A stretch of DNA of 12,510 nucleotides from Thermoproteota archaeon (GTDB lineage Archaea > Thermoproteota > EX4484-205 > JAAOZP01). The stretch lies in the NCBI GenBank assembly GCA_025059435.1, contig JANXDK010000009.1, positions 1 through 12,510 of the forward strand, given 5' to 3'. The notes under the pieces are model-generated. The model was given only the letters and a program-made list of their open reading frames with translations. It was not told where the DNA came from and did no database searches. A program made the position numbers and the translations under genes. Below, one piece after another: positions 1 to 6,124 of the stretch; position 1 is the first letter of the stretch, and each line of letters opens with the position of its first letter.

Positions 1-303
1 TTTTGATATTCATCATTTTCTATCACAGTATTGATGACTCCCTTGAAGATATATATATATATATGCGTTTCGGTTATTTGCACTTTTGTAATACTGTATT
101 ATATATATAATACCCCTAAATATTTATGGTATGTGCTATTGTTACAAATATATTGTCAAATAGTATGGTCGCTATATTCATTAACCTTTCAAACTTTTGC
201 TTGTACATCCAATAGTCTAATTTAGAAGGCGTATTTATGAAATAGGATTGTCTTTCGGCATATTTGACCATTTACAGCTTTTCTTAGAATTTCAACTTAA
301 AGC
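1..303. other. AT-rich stretch with no supported gene
   Basis: This left edge is strongly AT-rich and contains two simple alternating AT runs (49-64 and 100-109). A 64-codon frame opens at 31 (TTG, then ATG at 34) and closes at 225. It has no Shine-Dalgarno motif, and its product is nearly all Ile, Tyr, Leu, Phe and Val, which is what random AT-rich DNA gives. I treat the stretch as intergenic, possibly with the end of an upstream unit outside the window. A short membrane peptide cannot be ruled out. Confidence 0.5.
49..64. repeat. (AT)8 dinucleotide run
   Basis: Eight perfect AT units in a row lie here, and a shorter TA run follows at 100-109. These are simple low-complexity sequence that melts easily. 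No function is evident. Confidence 0.8.
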
Positions 304-312
304 TTATATAGG
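304..312 (+). promoter_or_regulatory. TATA-like box for the ECF-S/FmdE-like unit
   Basis: TTATATAGG lies about 48 bases before the ATG at 356. A start of transcription about 25 bases downstream would give a leader of roughly 20 bases that includes the GGAGG at 341-345. Called from spacing and composition only. Confidence 0.45.
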
Positions 313-355
313 TATTACTGAATCAAAAAAGAGTAATACTGGAGGCAGGAATAAA

Positions 356-907
356 ATGACGTATTTCACTGTCAGAGATGTTGTCGCTATAGCGCTCTTT
401 GCAGCGCTTTGGGGTATATTGAATGCTACGCTAGCACCAGTAATATTCAGCATGTTCGGTATACCTGTTTTCTGCGACATGATAGGCTTTATGTCTTTGA
501 TTCTGGCTGTTTGGTGGGTTAGGAAGCTTGGGACGGCGAGTGCAGTAGGCTTCGTGGCGACGGTCATAAACTTCGTCTTTAGGCCAGGTGCAACTCATTT
601 CCTAGGCTTCACAGCTGCTAGCGTGGCGTTTGACATACTAGTTTGGTTATTTCGCTACAATAACTGTTTTAAGAAAGGACTTATTGGAGCCTTATTCTTA
701 CTAGCGGCCTCGGCCATTTCAGCTGCATTAGCTGGCTTCATAATAGGAATGTTCTTCATGGCTGCTCCTCAACTGGCCAAATGGGGTGGCGTGATCGGTT
801 GGGTTATGCTACACGCGGCTGGCGGTGCAGCGGGATGGCTTTTGGGAATAGCTCTTACGATAAGCCTAGAGTCTCGGAAACTGCGCGAGGCTGGGACTAA
901 GGCATGA
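356..907 (+). CDS. Putative ECF-type transporter S component (membrane protein)
   Basis: The 183-residue product is almost wholly hydrophobic, with about six likely membrane segments (near residues 8-32, 38-55, 60-75, 82-99, 108-135 and 145-170). It has an Arg-Asp pair at residues 7-8 before the first helix and a charged C-terminal tail. Size, topology and the start of helix 1 resemble S components of energy-coupling factor (vitamin or metal) transporters. These bind the substrate and work with shared ATPases and a T component, none of which lies in this window. The ATG at 356 is chosen because GGAGG at 341-345 precedes it by 10 bases; in-frame codons upstream (from 248) lack such a signal and read as unstructured. 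Its stop overlaps the next gene by four bases (ATGA), so the two are probably translated together. The substrate is unknown, and another small polytopic membrane family remains possible. Confidence 0.6.
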   Translation: MTYFTVRDVVAIALFAALWGILNATLAPVIFSMFGIPVFCDMIGFMSLILAVWWVRKLGTASAVGFVATVINFVFRPGATHFLGFTAASVAFDILVWLFRYNNCFKKGLIGALFLLAASAISAALAGFIIGMFFMAAPQLAKWGGVIGWVMLHAAGGAAGWLLGIALTISLESRKLREAGTKA

Positions 908-1299
908 GTTTAATAAGTATTCGGAAAGAGGTTCTAGACAAGGCCGTTAACCTCCATGGCCACCTAGGGCCTTTCCTAGTTTTAGGGTTAAGAATGGGTT
1001 TAAAGGCGATGAGAATTATTGGTAATCCTACCTCCTGCGAAGTATTCACTGTGATGAAGAAGCCCTACATTTGTGCGGTAGATGGATTAAAAGCAATAAT
1101 CGGAGATAATATAACTCTATACGAGGGGGAGGGGTTGTTGGTTAGATTCTACAACGGGAAGGATAGTATTGTCATAAGCGTCAAGAAAAACATATTGGAA
1201 AAATATGCAAAAACCTCTTTGGAGAAATGTGAGGAGGATGCTCGTTTAATCATGAGATCCAGCGATGAGGAGCTTTTCGAATTGTTAAAAACCAATTAA
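904..1299 (+). CDS. FmdE-family protein, short form
   Basis: This 131-residue soluble protein has the FmdE hallmark HGHLGPFLVLGLRMG at residues 18-32, followed by a Lys-Pro-(x)2-Cys-Ala-Val-Asp-Gly stretch ending at Gly61. In the family these His and Cys residues form a metal-binding site. FmdE was named for a protein co-purifying with methanogen formylmethanofuran dehydrogenase, but most homologues in non-methanogens have no proven role. The usual Thr-Gly-Cys-Thr-x-Gly-Lys-Gly element after the Asp-Gly appears here as Gly67-Asp-Asn-Ile-Thr71, so the second Cys is missing. There is no C-terminal zinc ribbon, so this is only the core domain. It starts inside the stop of the ECF-S-like gene, suggesting a joint function, perhaps handling a metal or metal complex that the transporter imports; that is inference. 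Family call fairly sure, function unknown. Confidence 0.75.
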   Translation: MSLISIRKEVLDKAVNLHGHLGPFLVLGLRMGLKAMRIIGNPTSCEVFTVMKKPYICAVDGLKAIIGDNITLYEGEGLLVRFYNGKDSIVISVKKNILEKYAKTSLEKCEEDARLIMRSSDEELFELLKTN

Positions 1300-1300
1300 T

Positions 1301-1312
1301 TTATATTTTTTA
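1301..1312 (+). terminator. T-rich terminator after the FmdE-like gene
   Basis: A run of six T's (1306-1311) lies just after the stop at 1297-1299. Archaeal RNA polymerase commonly stops at such U-rich tracts without needing a hairpin. Called on composition and position. Confidence 0.4.
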
Positions 1313-1344
1313 AGCTAAAACACTGTAGTAATTACAAGACCATA

Positions 1345-1353
1345 TTTTTAAAT
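1345..1353 (+). promoter_or_regulatory. TATA-like box in the intergenic region
   Basis: TTTTTAAAT is a strong match to the archaeal TATA consensus. Transcription would begin near 1373-1375 and run through 1370-1570, which holds only a possible 30-codon ORF. It could also drive the downstream genes or a short RNA. The 14 bases at 1350-1363 recur at 1699-1712, next to another TATA-like box. Confidence 0.4.
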
Positions 1354-1363
1354 GATGTTTTCA
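1350..1363 (+). repeat. 14-base direct repeat, copy 1 (promoter-linked)
   Basis: AAATGATGTTTTCA is identical at 1350-1363 and 1699-1712, about 350 bases apart in the same orientation. In both places it begins at the end of a TTTAAA-type TATA box, so it covers the region between the box and the transcription start. It may be a shared operator or a duplicated promoter piece. Confidence 0.6.
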
Positions 1364-1369
1364 GTATAG

Positions 1370-1462
1370 GTGAGTAAATGCAACCATGGAGATAAAGCCA
1401 AGGCATCAGTATTAAAGGGTGATGAATACTTAATGGAGGAAGTTAAACAGAACTTTGTTTAA
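1370..1462 (+). CDS. Possible 30-residue small ORF
   Basis: A GTG at 1370 opens a 30-codon frame ending in TAA. The product is hydrophilic, with one Cys-Asn-His-Gly near its start and an acidic, helical C-terminal half. It has no Shine-Dalgarno motif, but a good TATA-like box centred about 21 bases upstream would make the message almost leaderless, an ordinary arrangement in this group. The spacing is a few bases short, and 30 codons can arise by chance. I do not recognise the peptide. It may be a real small protein, a gene remnant, or chance. Confidence 0.2.
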   Translation: MSKCNHGDKAKASVLKGDEYLMEEVKQNFV

Positions 1463-1570
1463 ATTTTCAAGTATTAGGAATGTTTACTATTCCAAGGTTT
1501 AATTGCAATACTTAATTATAGTTTAAAGTGATCTTCTTCCCGTAAAGATTCAAGTGAAAACCTAAATAAG

Positions 1571-1654
1571 CGCCGGGGAAGGGATTCGAACCCTTGCGGC
1601 CCTCATGGGCCACTGGCTCTCAAGGCCAGCGCATTTCCACTCTGCCACCCCGGC
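1571..1654 (-). tRNA. tRNA-Ser (anticodon TGA)
   Basis: Read on the minus strand, the 84 bases fold as a class II tRNA. The acceptor stem is GCCGGGG pairing with CCCCGGC, with discriminator G at 1571. The D loop carries GG. The anticodon stem CTGGC/GCCAG encloses the loop CTTGAGA (anticodon TGA). A 17-base variable region contains the hairpin GGCCC/GGGCC, and the T arm is AAGGG-TTCGAAT-CCCTT. The long variable arm and G73 are serine identity features, and UGA reads UCN serine codons. CCA is not encoded, so it must be added by CCA-adding enzyme. No intron is seen. A TATA-like box at 1676-1686 lies about 25 bases upstream, and T-rich sequence follows on the minus strand below 1570. Confidence 0.96.
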
Positions 1655-1675
1655 CTACAATATTGTTTTCCTACA

Positions 1676-1686
1676 GGATTAAAAAG
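1676..1686 (-). promoter_or_regulatory. TATA-like box for tRNA-Ser
   Basis: On the minus strand this reads CTTTTTAATCC. Its centre is about 27 bases before the first tRNA base at 1654, the normal archaeal spacing for transcription starting at or next to the mature 5' end. It lies back to back with the plus-strand box at 1691-1701. Confidence 0.6.
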
Positions 1687-1690
1687 ATAA

Positions 1691-1701
1691 TGTTTAAAAA
1701 A
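1691..1701 (+). promoter_or_regulatory. TATA-like box for the 133-residue protein gene
   Basis: TGTTTAAAAAA lies so that transcription would start near 1721, giving a leader of about 14 bases before the TTG at 1735. It is followed at 1699-1712 by the second copy of the 14-base repeat also found at 1350-1363. Confidence 0.45.
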
Positions 1702-1712
1702 TGATGTTTTCA
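1699..1712 (+). repeat. 14-base direct repeat, copy 2 (promoter-linked)
   Basis: Identical to 1350-1363. Here too it starts at the 3' edge of a TTTAAA-type TATA box and lies upstream of the predicted transcription start. Confidence 0.6.
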
Positions 1713-1734
1713 AGTGGTTAAAAGTAGATAATAA

Positions 1735-2136
1735 TTGTCTGAGGATAAGGAGCTGGAGCGTATACTGGAAGAGAAGAAACGACGATTAATGCATAAGCTA
1801 AAAGTCGAGAAAAAGAACTTGATGAGTAGTGGCAATGAGAGTATTGATAGAGAAGTTGATAGGGTCGTATCTGGGCTCTTGGATGAGAAGGGTATGGAAA
1901 TTCTTGCGCTTGCTGAAAGGGATTTTCCGCATGAGACCAAGAGGGCAAAGCTTATCCTATACGCTATGTTCAAAAAGGGTTTTATAAATGGTCCAGTTGA
2001 CGCAGGGGATTTCTACAGGTTTCTCAGGTACTTGGGAATACCAGTAAGATACGAGTCTAGGATAATGGTCGTCAGTAAGGGTGAGAAGAAGCCTCTTTCC
2101 CAAATATTTTCAGAGAGGATTTCAGAACTAGAATAA
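1735..2136 (+). CDS. Hypothetical protein, charged and helical, 133 aa
   Basis: I do not recognise this protein with confidence. Residues 1-27 are a run of Glu, Lys and Arg likely to form one long helix. Residues about 37-105 look like a compact helical domain with the segment KKGFINGPVDAGDFYRFLRY near its centre, and the tail is again charged. There are no cysteines or membrane segments. A charged N-terminal helix before a small helical bundle recalls the PDCD5/TFAR19 DNA-binding family, but I see no diagnostic motif, so that is only a suggestion. TTG at 1735 is the first usable start, has no Shine-Dalgarno motif, and lies about 14 bases from the predicted transcription start. The SPOUT methyltransferase follows 45 bases later, so a role around ribosome assembly is conceivable but unproven. 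Confidence 0.7.
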   Translation: MSEDKELERILEEKKRRLMHKLKVEKKNLMSSGNESIDREVDRVVSGLLDEKGMEILALAERDFPHETKRAKLILYAMFKKGFINGPVDAGDFYRFLRYLGIPVRYESRIMVVSKGEKKPLSQIFSERISELE

Positions 2137-2147
2137 TCAGCTTTAGA

Positions 2148-2156
2148 GATAAATAA
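2148..2156 (+). promoter_or_regulatory. TATA-like box for the SPOUT methyltransferase gene
   Basis: GATAAATAA is centred about 30 bases before the TTG at 2182, which fits a leaderless message. A weak GAAGG at 2176-2180 is too close to the start to act as a normal ribosome-binding site, supporting the leaderless reading. Confidence 0.35.
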
Positions 2157-2181
2157 TAGCGTTTAGATACTTAAAGAAGGC

Positions 2182-3045
2182 TTGCAAATATCCATTGCTC
2201 TTCCGGCGTCGGTGATAGGTATCACCGACGATCTTAGAGTTAAAACTTTCAGGGCTGGACTTGTCGGAAGGGCTGCAGCCATATTCATGGTGGACGAAAT
2301 AATAATCTACTTGGACGACTATAGCAAGGAATCTCTAAGTAATCAGAGGGTTTTCTCTAAACTACTCGAATACATGGTTGTTCCACAGTATTTGAGGAAG
2401 ATTGTTTTTAAGAAAGAGGAAGAGCTTAGATTTGCAGGTCTTCTGCCCCCCTTGAAAATCCCCTCTCACACAGTGCCTTCTTCTCTTAAGCAACTTCCTC
2501 CTAAGAGCTTCAGACTCGCTGCTGTAGTAGGGAAATCGGATAAGAAAATTGTCTTAGAAGCAGGTCTTGAAAAGAGGCTAATAGCCCCTATTCCAGAACC
2601 ATCTCTGAAGGCAAACCCCGGGGATGTTGTTCTAATAATGGTTGAAGACCCAACGAGGCTTAAAGCAAGCATAGTAGATCCTTCTAATCCTCCTTTCTAC
2701 TTGGGCTACCATGTATCTTCTCCAAGAGCAACCCTAGGAGCACTTTTGAAGAAGGCTGATGGTGTTAAGATAGGTACTTCCAAATATGGAGAACTTTTCT
2801 GGAAGAGAATTAAAGAGCTTAAAAGGCTTATTGCTAAAACGAGTAGGGCGATGATAGTTTTCGGCTCTCCCTCGATGGGTATAAGGGAGATACTTGCTAG
2901 GGAAAACATTTTGGTTGATGAAGTTTTTGACATAGTTGTGAATACCGTGGGCGAACAAGGTACTGAGACAGTGCGCACCGAAGAGGCTATTTACATCACG
3001 CTCCCTTTACTAACATCTTTGATAAGGAGTTATCTAGAGGTTTAA
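2182..3045 (+). CDS. SPOUT-family putative RNA methyltransferase (upstream of rpl3)
   Basis: The 287-residue product matches the SPOUT family known in archaea from the MTH1 protein. That family has a split SPOUT fold holding an inserted OB-like domain, forms dimers, and uses S-adenosylmethionine. The first half of the SPOUT domain is residues 1-85. The insert spans roughly 90-175, introduced by LLPPLKIPSHT. The knotted C-terminal half carries the cofactor-loop motif FGSPSMG at 227-233 and the family signature QGTETVRTEEA at 259-269. The usual Asn-Thr-(x)2-(x)-Gln-Gly run is present. The gene sits just before rpl3, as in many archaea. Eukaryotic relatives have been linked to early 60S assembly and uL3, so ribosomal RNA modification near uL3 is a reasonable inference. 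The start is TTG, apparently leaderless. The target nucleotide is unknown. Confidence 0.85.
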   Translation: MQISIALPASVIGITDDLRVKTFRAGLVGRAAAIFMVDEIIIYLDDYSKESLSNQRVFSKLLEYMVVPQYLRKIVFKKEEELRFAGLLPPLKIPSHTVPSSLKQLPPKSFRLAAVVGKSDKKIVLEAGLEKRLIAPIPEPSLKANPGDVVLIMVEDPTRLKASIVDPSNPPFYLGYHVSSPRATLGALLKKADGVKIGTSKYGELFWKRIKELKRLIAKTSRAMIVFGSPSMGIREILARENILVDEVFDIVVNTVGEQGTETVRTEEAIYITLPLLTSLIRSYLEV

Positions 3046-3114
3046 CATCTTGCTTATAGACACATCTCGGAAAAGAGCAAATATAGAGGATTCTTTGAAG
3101 GTTTACTTGGGGAG

Positions 3115-3127
3115 AAAAGGTTAAAAC
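3115..3127 (+). promoter_or_regulatory. Promoter (purine-rich BRE plus TATA-like box) of the rpl3 block
   Basis: AAAAGGTTAAAAC has an A/G-rich upstream element joined to a TTAAAA core. Transcription would start near 3148, leaving a leader of about 30 bases with AAAGGGGAT (about 3166-3173) as the likely ribosome-binding site for the ATG at 3181. A short inverted repeat (TTGTC 3132-3136, GACAA 3146-3150) lies between box and predicted start. Confidence 0.45.
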
Positions 3128-3180
3128 GGGCTTGTCTATCCTCTTGACAAATCACGCCTGGATAAAAGGGGATTATTAAA

Positions 3181-4191
3181 ATGGGTCATAGGAAGCAAAG
3201 TGCTCCCCGACATGGTTCGCTCGCGTTTCGTCCTAGAGCACGTTTTAGAAGATTAACTCCCAGAATAAGATTCTGGCCTGAAATAGAAGGTAAAGTGAGG
3301 CTTTTGGGCTTCGCCGGTTACCGAGTTGGTATGACTCATGGTTTCACTATAGACACATCGGAATCATCCCCTTTCAAAGGCAGAGAGGTCTTCACACCAA
3401 TAACGATTATTGAAACTCCGCCGCTCATAATAGTAGGAGTAAGGCTTTATGGGGATAGTTTTCAGGGACTGAGGGTTATTTGGGAAAATTGGGCAAAAAC
3501 GCTTCCGAAGTACATCGAGAGGAGAATAACTTCTTTAAGAAATCGAAAGAAAGAATCTGCAATAGAGCCTCCGAAAGAACTTGTTGAAAAGACTAAGGAG
3601 GTAAGGGTTATTGTCGCAACTCAGCCTTATAAGACTGGCATAGGTAAGAAAATACCTGAGGTTTTCGAAATAGCAGTGGGGGGAGGTAATGCTGTCGCCG
3701 AGAGAGTGAGCTACGCGTTGTCAATCCTTGGTAAGGAGGTTACCATAAAGGAGGTTTTCCAGGAGGGAAGCTACGTCGATGTTTTCGCAGTAACCAAGGG
3801 AAAGGGATTTGAGGGTGTTGTAAAGAGGTTCCGTGTGAAAATACTCGATAGGAAGAGTAATAAGACACGCAGAGGTGTTGCAACACTCGGTCCCTGGAAA
3901 CCCTCTGGAGTGATGTATACTGTTCCAAGACCCGGTCAAATGGGTTATATGCAGAGACTAGTTAGAAACCTAAGAATACTTAGAATCGTGGAGAATCCTG
4001 ATGAAGTCAACAAGCCTGGCGGCTTTCACAAGTACGGTGTGGTTAGGAATACCGTTGTGATGTTAAACGGTAGTGTACCAGGTACTCCAAAAAGACTCGT
4101 TAAATTAAGGATTTCTGCAAGAAAAGGAGAGGCTAAAATCGAGCCCCCAATGTTAACATACGTTAACATAAGGAGGCCTGTGGCAGCATGA
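3181..4191 (+). CDS. rpl3: 50S ribosomal protein uL3
   Basis: The 336-residue protein is full length for archaeal and eukaryotic uL3. It begins MGHRKQSAPRHGSLAFRPR, the basic N-terminal arm that reaches into 23S rRNA. FAGYRVGMTH near residues 40-50 and TKGKGFEGVVKRF at about 205-217 are diagnostic. GQMGYMQR (about 252-259) follows in the loop that approaches the peptidyl-transferase centre. uL3 binds early and organises the 3' part of 23S rRNA. The ATG at 3181 is preceded by a GGGG-containing ribosome-binding site and begins the first ribosomal block. The stop overlaps the rpl4 start by four bases (ATGA). Confidence 0.98.
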   Translation: MGHRKQSAPRHGSLAFRPRARFRRLTPRIRFWPEIEGKVRLLGFAGYRVGMTHGFTIDTSESSPFKGREVFTPITIIETPPLIIVGVRLYGDSFQGLRVIWENWAKTLPKYIERRITSLRNRKKESAIEPPKELVEKTKEVRVIVATQPYKTGIGKKIPEVFEIAVGGGNAVAERVSYALSILGKEVTIKEVFQEGSYVDVFAVTKGKGFEGVVKRFRVKILDRKSNKTRRGVATLGPWKPSGVMYTVPRPGQMGYMQRLVRNLRILRIVENPDEVNKPGGFHKYGVVRNTVVMLNGSVPGTPKRLVKLRISARKGEAKIEPPMLTYVNIRRPVAA

Positions 4192-4988
4192 TGAGTATTC
4201 AGGAAGAATTAAAGATACGGCTTCTAAAGGCCGATGGCGAAGAAGACGGGGAGGCATCTTTACCTTCCTTCCTAATGGCATTTGAAGTAGAGGACTATCT
4301 CATAAGGAGAGCGTTCTTAGCCCAACAATCTAGAAGGCTCCAGCCGCAGGGTAGGGATCCAATGGCTGGCAAGAGGACTACTGCTGAGAGCTGGGGAGTA
4401 GGCTACGGAATAGCTAGGGTCCCCAGGACGGAAAGGGGAGTGGCTAGGTTTGCACCCATGACGGTGAAAGGCAGGTTGGCTCATCCACCGCGTGTTGAGA
4501 AGAAGATAAGGAAGAATATAAACAAGAAGGAGTATAGAAAGGCATTCTTATCTGCTCTTTCAGCAACATTCAACAGGGAAATCGTCAAAAAGAGGGGACA
4601 TAGACTTGGAGAGGTGAAAATACCAATAGTATTTACACAGGATATCGAAAACCTATCTAAAACGCGTGAAGTAATTAGGCTTTTAGAGAAAATAGGTTTG
4701 GATAAGGAGCTTGAAAGAATCTACGGTAGACCAAAGATAAGAGGCGGAAAGTCTAAGTGGAGAGGCAGGAGGTTAAGGAGGAGAGTGGGTCCTCTAATAA
4801 TAGTCTCAAGTATGAAAGCCAGTATTGTTAAATCAGCATCTGGAATACCGGGTGTGGATGTTAAAACGCCTAACAGGGTCTCAGTAATGGATCTAGCACC
4901 CGGAGGCCATCCGGGTAGACTTACGATATGGAGTCTTCCCGCTTTGAATAAAATGGTAGAAAGGGTGAGAAAATATGTCGCAGGATAA
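4188..4988 (+). CDS. rpl4: 50S ribosomal protein uL4
   Basis: This 266-residue protein is the archaeal form of uL4, whose extended loop lines the peptide exit tunnel. The loop region holds RRLQPQGRDPMAGKRTTAES at about 49-68 and a Gly-Arg-Leu-Ala-His-Pro-Pro motif near 97. YGRPKIRGGKSKWRGRRLRRR (from about residue 178) is the conserved basic segment, and the C-terminal part carries VSVMDLAPGGHPGRLTIW. Two tandem ATG codons (4188 and 4191) could both serve; the first lies inside the uL3 stop and follows AAGGAGG at about 4170-4176. The next gene begins 14 bases before this one ends. Confidence 0.98.
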   Translation: MMSIQEELKIRLLKADGEEDGEASLPSFLMAFEVEDYLIRRAFLAQQSRRLQPQGRDPMAGKRTTAESWGVGYGIARVPRTERGVARFAPMTVKGRLAHPPRVEKKIRKNINKKEYRKAFLSALSATFNREIVKKRGHRLGEVKIPIVFTQDIENLSKTREVIRLLEKIGLDKELERIYGRPKIRGGKSKWRGRRLRRRVGPLIIVSSMKASIVKSASGIPGVDVKTPNRVSVMDLAPGGHPGRLTIWSLPALNKMVERVRKYVAG

Positions 4989-5235
4989 CGTGATAATAAG
5001 ACCGGTATCAACTGAAAAAGCTTTTAAAATGATAGAAAGGGAGAACAAGCTGATATTTATCGTAGATCCTAAAGCGGATAAGAATAGGGTTAAGCAGGCT
5101 GTTGAGAAACTCTTAAACGTAAAAGTTGAGAAAGTGAACATAATAAGGAGCATAAAAGGGGAGAAGAAAGCAATAATCAAGCTTGCCAAGGAGTATAATG
5201 CAATGGATATTGCGAGTAGGCTGAAAATAGTATAG
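4975..5235 (+). CDS. rpl23: 50S ribosomal protein uL23
   Basis: The 86-residue protein has the normal archaeal length. It begins with a strand reading IIRPVSTEKAFKMIE, followed by VDPKADKNRVKQAVEKLLNV, typical of the compact uL23 alpha-beta fold. uL23 sits at the tunnel exit and is a docking site for the signal recognition particle. The ATG at 4975 lies within the last codons of uL4 and is preceded by GGTGA at 4964-4968, so translation is probably coupled to rpl4. The bacterial-type internal loop is absent, as expected in archaea. Confidence 0.97.
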   Translation: MSQDNVIIRPVSTEKAFKMIERENKLIFIVDPKADKNRVKQAVEKLLNVKVEKVNIIRSIKGEKKAIIKLAKEYNAMDIASRLKIV

Positions 5236-5247
5236 GAGGTGTGTGAA

Positions 5248-5979
5248 ATGGGCAAGAGACCGATAGTGAGAAGACGTGGGAGATCTCCTAACTTCATGGC
5301 ACCGACACACAGGAGAGTAGGGCCCGCTAAGTATCCCTTCTTGGTTAAAGGAGAAAGATTAGATGGAACACTTATAGCATTGCACCATGATCCTGGAAGG
5401 GGGGCTCCACTTGCGGAAATCAAATTGGACGATGGGAGAACATTCTATACGGTAGCAGTAGAATCAATGTATGTAGGACAGAGAATCTCGATAGGGTGGG
5501 GAAGCCCACTGGCAGTAGGAAATATGCTTCCACTTGCAGAGATACCAGAGGGTGCAATAGTGTCAAATGTAGAACGTAAACCGGGAGATGGTGGAGCACT
5601 ATTCAGATCATCTGGAAACTATGCGACGCTAGTAGGTAAAACAGATGGGACAGCAATCCTACAAAATCCTAAGGCAAAAACATTCGTGATTGATACAAGA
5701 GCATTAGCAACAATAGGAGTAATAGCAGCAGGAGGAAGGACAGAAAAACCATTCCTCAAAGCAGGCGTAAAAAGAAAACTAATGCGAAGCAAAGGAAGAA
5801 AATACCCGATTGTAAGAGGAGTAGCAATGATAAGCGTGTATCATCCTCACGGCGGGGGAAGGCATCAGCATGTAGGGGGCTCTACTTCAGTTAGCCGTAA
5901 TACTCCGCCTGGTGCTAAGGTTGGCCTAATTGCTCCTCGTAAGACTGGTAGGAAGAAGATTAGACAACTACCTGAATAA
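5248..5979 (+). CDS. rpl2: 50S ribosomal protein uL2
   Basis: The 243-residue protein is a full archaeal uL2, which binds domain IV of 23S rRNA and is needed for subunit joining and peptidyl transfer. The OB-like and SH3-like core is followed by the near-invariant HPHGGGRHQHVGG at residues 199-211, containing the functionally critical His. The ATG at 5248 is chosen over the in-frame GTG at 5239 because AGGAGGT (5234-5240) lies seven bases before it. Codon choice is uneven: codons 132-195 use A in the third position 44 of 64 times (hand count), while codons 196-243 do so 8 of 48 times. It ends the first ribosomal block; a T-rich tract follows. Confidence 0.98.
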   Translation: MGKRPIVRRRGRSPNFMAPTHRRVGPAKYPFLVKGERLDGTLIALHHDPGRGAPLAEIKLDDGRTFYTVAVESMYVGQRISIGWGSPLAVGNMLPLAEIPEGAIVSNVERKPGDGGALFRSSGNYATLVGKTDGTAILQNPKAKTFVIDTRALATIGVIAAGGRTEKPFLKAGVKRKLMRSKGRKYPIVRGVAMISVYHPHGGGRHQHVGGSTSVSRNTPPGAKVGLIAPRKTGRKKIRQLPE

Positions 5980-5989
5980 AACTAAAAAT

Positions 5990-6002
5990 TTAACATTTTT
6001 CC
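5990..6002 (+). terminator. T-rich terminator after rpl2
   Basis: TTAACATTTTTCC, with five T's at 5996-6000, follows the rpl2 stop by about 10 bases and is followed by a 164-base untranslated stretch. It is a plausible archaeal U-tract terminator closing the rpl3-rpl2 block. Confidence 0.4.
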
Positions 6003-6115
6003 AATTCCAAAAATTCGAATTCATATCAAGTTGTTCCCTTAAGTTTTAATAAATTTACCGATGCTTCATAAATTGATTATGGCTTTAGATTACTATTTTC
6101 GAAAAGCTTGACCGG

Positions 6116-6124
6116 TTTTTAAAG
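6116..6124 (+). promoter_or_regulatory. TATA-like box for rps19
   Basis: TTTTTAAAG lies about 47 bases before the ATG at 6167, predicting a transcription start near 6145 and a leader of about 20 bases. A second AT-rich candidate at 6043-6055 would give a longer leader. Either way uS19 appears to have a promoter separate from rpl2, which is unusual inside an S10 cluster. Confidence 0.5.

Noticed and set aside
31..225. 64-codon hydrophobic ORF at the left edge
   Set aside because: Composition is what AT-rich DNA encodes by chance; no ribosome-binding site, no recognisable domain, and it overlaps simple AT repeats.
248..355. 36-codon N-terminal extension of the ECF-S-like gene
   Set aside because: The ATG at 356 has a proper GGAGG, and the extension reads through the likely promoter (304-312).
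1350..1440. Possible C/D box guide RNA (ATGATGT at 1351-1357 and GTGATGA near 1419-1425 look like C boxes)
   Set aside because: No CTGA D box at the right distance on the plus strand, and the minus-strand reading has poor C box matches.
1477..1493. GGAAT/ATTCC inverted repeat as a terminator
   Set aside because: Only five base pairs, AT-rich, and not followed by a T tract long enough to be persuasive.
4893..5423. Long minus-strand ORF (176 codons) opposite rpl4-rpl23-rpl2
   Set aside because: It is a frame shadow of three certain ribosomal genes, with no promoter or domain signal of its own.
6061..6111. 16-codon ORF in the rpl2-rps19 gap
   Set aside because: Too short to judge, no ribosome-binding site, and it lies in the presumed promoter region of rps19.
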